Positions 62,087-64,000 of a stretch of DNA of 64,000 nucleotides are shown here, one piece after another. Below the pieces are notes generated by a model. It saw only the letters and a list, made by a program, of their open reading frames with translations, ran no database searches and was not told where the DNA came from. The translations under genes were made by a program, and so were the position numbers. The DNA is from Thiohalorhabdus sp. Cl-TMA (GTDB taxonomy: Bacteria > Pseudomonadota > Gammaproteobacteria > Thiohalorhabdales > Thiohalorhabdaceae), in NCBI RefSeq assembly GCF_041821045.1, contig NZ_JBGUAW010000005.1, positions 186,001-250,000 of the forward strand, given 5' to 3'. Within the stretch, counting starts at the first letter, position 1; each line of letters begins with the position of its first letter.

Positions 62087-64000
62087 ATGGAATCGTATGT
62101 TCGAAAGGGGCGCCGGGGGACCTCCCTGGCGGGAGCACTGGCCGCCGCGTTGATCGCCGGCTGCGGGGGTGACGGCATGAGCGCCGCGGAGCACCTGGAG
62201 CGGGCGGCACACTACCGGAAGGAAGGGGACCAGCGGGCCGCGGTGATCGAGCTCAAGAACGCCCTCCAGCAAAAGCCGGAAAACGCCGAGGCGCGGCTCC
62301 GGCTGGGCCGGACCTACGTGGCCCTGGGAGACGGCGTATCCGCGGTGAAAGAGCTGCGACGGGCCGCGGATCTGGGCATGGCCGAGCGGAAGGTGGCCAT
62401 GCCGCTCGCCGAGGCGCTGCTCCTGAAGGGCCAGCCCCGCAAGCTCCTGGAGGAGGTCCAGCCCGGGGAGGTGAGCGCGAAGCCGGAACGGGCCGCGGTA
62501 CTCGCTTTCCGGTCCCGGGCCCATCTGGCTCTGGGGGAGCCGGAAAAGGCCGCCTCCCTGGTGGAGGAGGCGCTCTCCCTGGATGGGAGCTCGGGGAAGG
62601 TGCGCCTGGCCAAGGCCCAGCTGGAGGCCGCCACCGGGGATCCCGAAGCCGCCTCGGAATGGGCGGAACGGGCCCTGGACACCGAAGAGGCGCCCGGCGC
62701 CGCCTGGAGCCTTCTGGGCGATATTCATCGCCGGCAGGGACGTCTGGAGGCCGCCGAGAAGGCCTACAGTCAGGCCATCGAGCATCGCACCAACAGCGCG
62801 GGTGATCATCTGAAACGCGCCCTGATCCGGATCGCGAATGGGGAAACGAAGGCCGCCCGAACCGATCTGGATGTTCTCGAGGAGGTTGCGCCCGATCACC
62901 CCGGGCTCGCCTACGGGCGGGGCCTGGTCCGATTCCAGGAGGGCGACCTGAGCGCCGCCCGCACCGATTTCCAGGAGGCCGTGCGGGCTGCCCCGGGGCA
63001 TGTGCCGGCGCGGTTCTACCTGGGTGTATCCCATTATCTCCAGGAGAACTACAACCAGGCCGAAGTGCAGCTTTCCCGGCTCCTGGAGCGGGCGCCGCAG
63101 CAGAAACAGGCGGCCAAGGTGCTGGGATCGATCTATCTGCGCTGGGAGGAATACGATGCCGCCTCCCGGGTCCTGAAGCGCGTGGTGGAGCACAATCCCG
63201 GGGACCAGACGGCACTGACCCTCCTGGGGCGGGCCTCCCTGGGCGCCGGACGGACCGAGGAGGGCATCCGGTACCTGCGTCGCCTGGTGAAGAATGCCCC
63301 GGAAGATCCGGCGGCGCAGACTACCCTGGCCCTGGGACTGCTCTACAAGGGAGCGCGAAACGAAGGGACCAGGGCGCTGGAAAAGGCCATCGACCTGGCG
63401 CCGGGGGCCAAGCTACCGGAGATGTTGCTGATCCAGCAGCATTTCGCGGCCCGGGAATTCGACAAGGCGCTGGCGGCCGCCAAGCGGTTCAAGGAAAACC
63501 GGCCGGAGAGCATCCGGCCCGAGCTCTACATGGGGCTGGCCTACCTGGGCAAGGACCAGCCCGGAAAGGCGCGGGAGGCGTTCCGCGAGGCCCTGGCACA
63601 GAAGCCGGGGAGTCCCGCCGCGGGCAACAACCTGGCCCGGCTCGCCGCCAAGGCGGAGCGGTATGACGAGGCCCGCGGCTACTATCGGCAGATCCTGGAG
63701 CATAATCCCGGCCACCTGGAGACGCTGCTCTCGCTTGCCCGGCTGGAGGCGGGGCGCGGCAACCGCGCGGAGGCCATCTCCACGCTGCGCAAGGCCCGCG
63801 AGGCCAACCCCGGGGCCACCGAGCCCCGGGTCCTGTTGGCCCGTTTCCATAGACACGCGGGTGAGCACCGAAAGGCCCTGTCGGCGGCCCGGCAGGGACT
63901 GGATGAAGTGCCGCCCGAGCCCAACCTCCTGGCGGAGATCGGCCAGGCCCAGCTTGCCCTGAGCAAGGAATCCGCCGCCCTGTCCACCTTCAAGCGCCTG
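62087..64000 (+). CDS. prsT: XrtA/PEP-CTERM system TPR lipoprotein PrsT, 3' end missing
   Basis: The frame stays open to the end of the window (638 codons seen). ATG at 62087 has GGAGG upstream. A signal peptide with lipobox AALIAGC is followed by AAEHLERAAHYRKEGDQRAA, the standard PrsT opening, and then continuous TPR repeats (VIELKNALQQKPENAEARLR, LGDIHRRQGRLEAAEKAYSQ, FYLGVSHYLQENYNQAEVQL, LARLAAKAERYDEARGYYRQ). PrsT is usually about 900 residues, so roughly two thirds is present. It is an outer-membrane-anchored periplasmic scaffold linked to exopolysaccharide assembly and follows prsR by 45 bases. Confidence 0.93.
   Translation, partial: MESYVRKGRRGTSLAGALAAALIAGCGGDGMSAAEHLERAAHYRKEGDQRAAVIELKNALQQKPENAEARLRLGRTYVALGDGVSAVKELRRAADLGMAERKVAMPLAEALLLKGQPRKLLEEVQPGEVSAKPERAAVLAFRSRAHLALGEPEKAASLVEEALSLDGSSGKVRLAKAQLEAATGDPEAASEWAERALDTEEAPGAAWSLLGDIHRRQGRLEAAEKAYSQAIEHRTNSAGDHLKRALIRIANGETKAARTDLDVLEEVAPDHPGLAYGRGLVRFQEGDLSAARTDFQEAVRAAPGHVPARFYLGVSHYLQENYNQAEVQLSRLLERAPQQKQAAKVLGSIYLRWEEYDAASRVLKRVVEHNPGDQTALTLLGRASLGAGRTEEGIRYLRRLVKNAPEDPAAQTTLALGLLYKGARNEGTRALEKAIDLAPGAKLPEMLLIQQHFAAREFDKALAAAKRFKENRPESIRPELYMGLAYLGKDQPGKAREAFREALAQKPGSPAAGNNLARLAAKAERYDEARGYYRQILEHNPGHLETLLSLARLEAGRGNRAEAISTLRKAREANPGATEPRVLLARFHRHAGEHRKALSAARQGLDEVPPEPNLLAEIGQAQLALSKESAALSTFKRL

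Overview
The window is very GC-rich and gene-dense, with acidic, GAG/CTG/GCC-rich coding. It looks like a chromosomal piece of a high-GC gammaproteobacterium. Assimilatory cysteine genes using a Sat-type ATP sulfurylase, an XrtA/PEP-CTERM exopolysaccharide regulatory set (PrsK, PrsR, PrsT), EttA, CysB, a YqjD/YqjE/YqjK-like trio and a REP palindrome all fit a free-living, possibly chemolithotrophic or halophilic member of that class. This placement is an inference. I see no rRNA, tRNA, CRISPR array, phage or insertion sequence.

Layout. 1-20 kb is a signalling island. It holds a truncated hybrid sensor kinase, two PAS-type kinases on the minus strand, a CheB-CheR-PAS fusion, and two tandem paralogous PAS-GAF-PAS kinases. 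Between them lie a secreted subtilase with a separate propeptide-like partner, two paralogous ~108-residue proteins of unknown family, and several very small genes. 19.9-32.4 kb is an envelope cluster. A divergent LPP20/DUF4384-like lipoprotein faces an apparent operon: an eight-bladed-propeller lipoprotein ending in a caspase-like peptidase, a CxxCH haem-binding-type lipoprotein, a 1266-residue AsmA-like bridge protein, a small YnbE-like lipoprotein, and a secreted propeller/TPR protein whose leader contains a REP palindrome. I regard this as the best candidate for an undescribed system.

32-38 kb holds ettA, a gene behind a sigma-54-type promoter, a tRNA-queuosine mannosyltransferase-like gene and a YncE-like lipoprotein. 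38-46 kb is the sulfur region: cysB divergent from a 1-Cys peroxiredoxin, then cysH, sat, cysJ, cysI and a tusA-like gene. The last of these meets a convergent small gene inside a 19-bp inverted repeat that gives both proteins the same C-terminal peptide. 46.6-50.2 kb is a DNA-repair cassette: a frameshifted, shortened NAD-dependent ligase, PolX and a MutM/Fpg-like glycosylase. 50.4-51.3 kb is the YqjD/E/K-like trio. 51.5-64 kb is exopolysaccharide and c-di-GMP related: an AsnB-type amidotransferase, a GGDEF-EAL protein behind a sigma-28-like promoter, an EAL-HDOD protein, an EpsB-type sugar transferase, prsK, prsR and the start of prsT, which runs off the window.

Working together: PrsK and PrsR are expected to act with sigma-54 on PEP-CTERM/exopolysaccharide promoters. 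CysB should control the cys genes that reduce sulfate to sulfide through APS. The kinase island has few response regulators of its own, so its output is unknown. All assignments come from reading sequence motifs; no database search was run.
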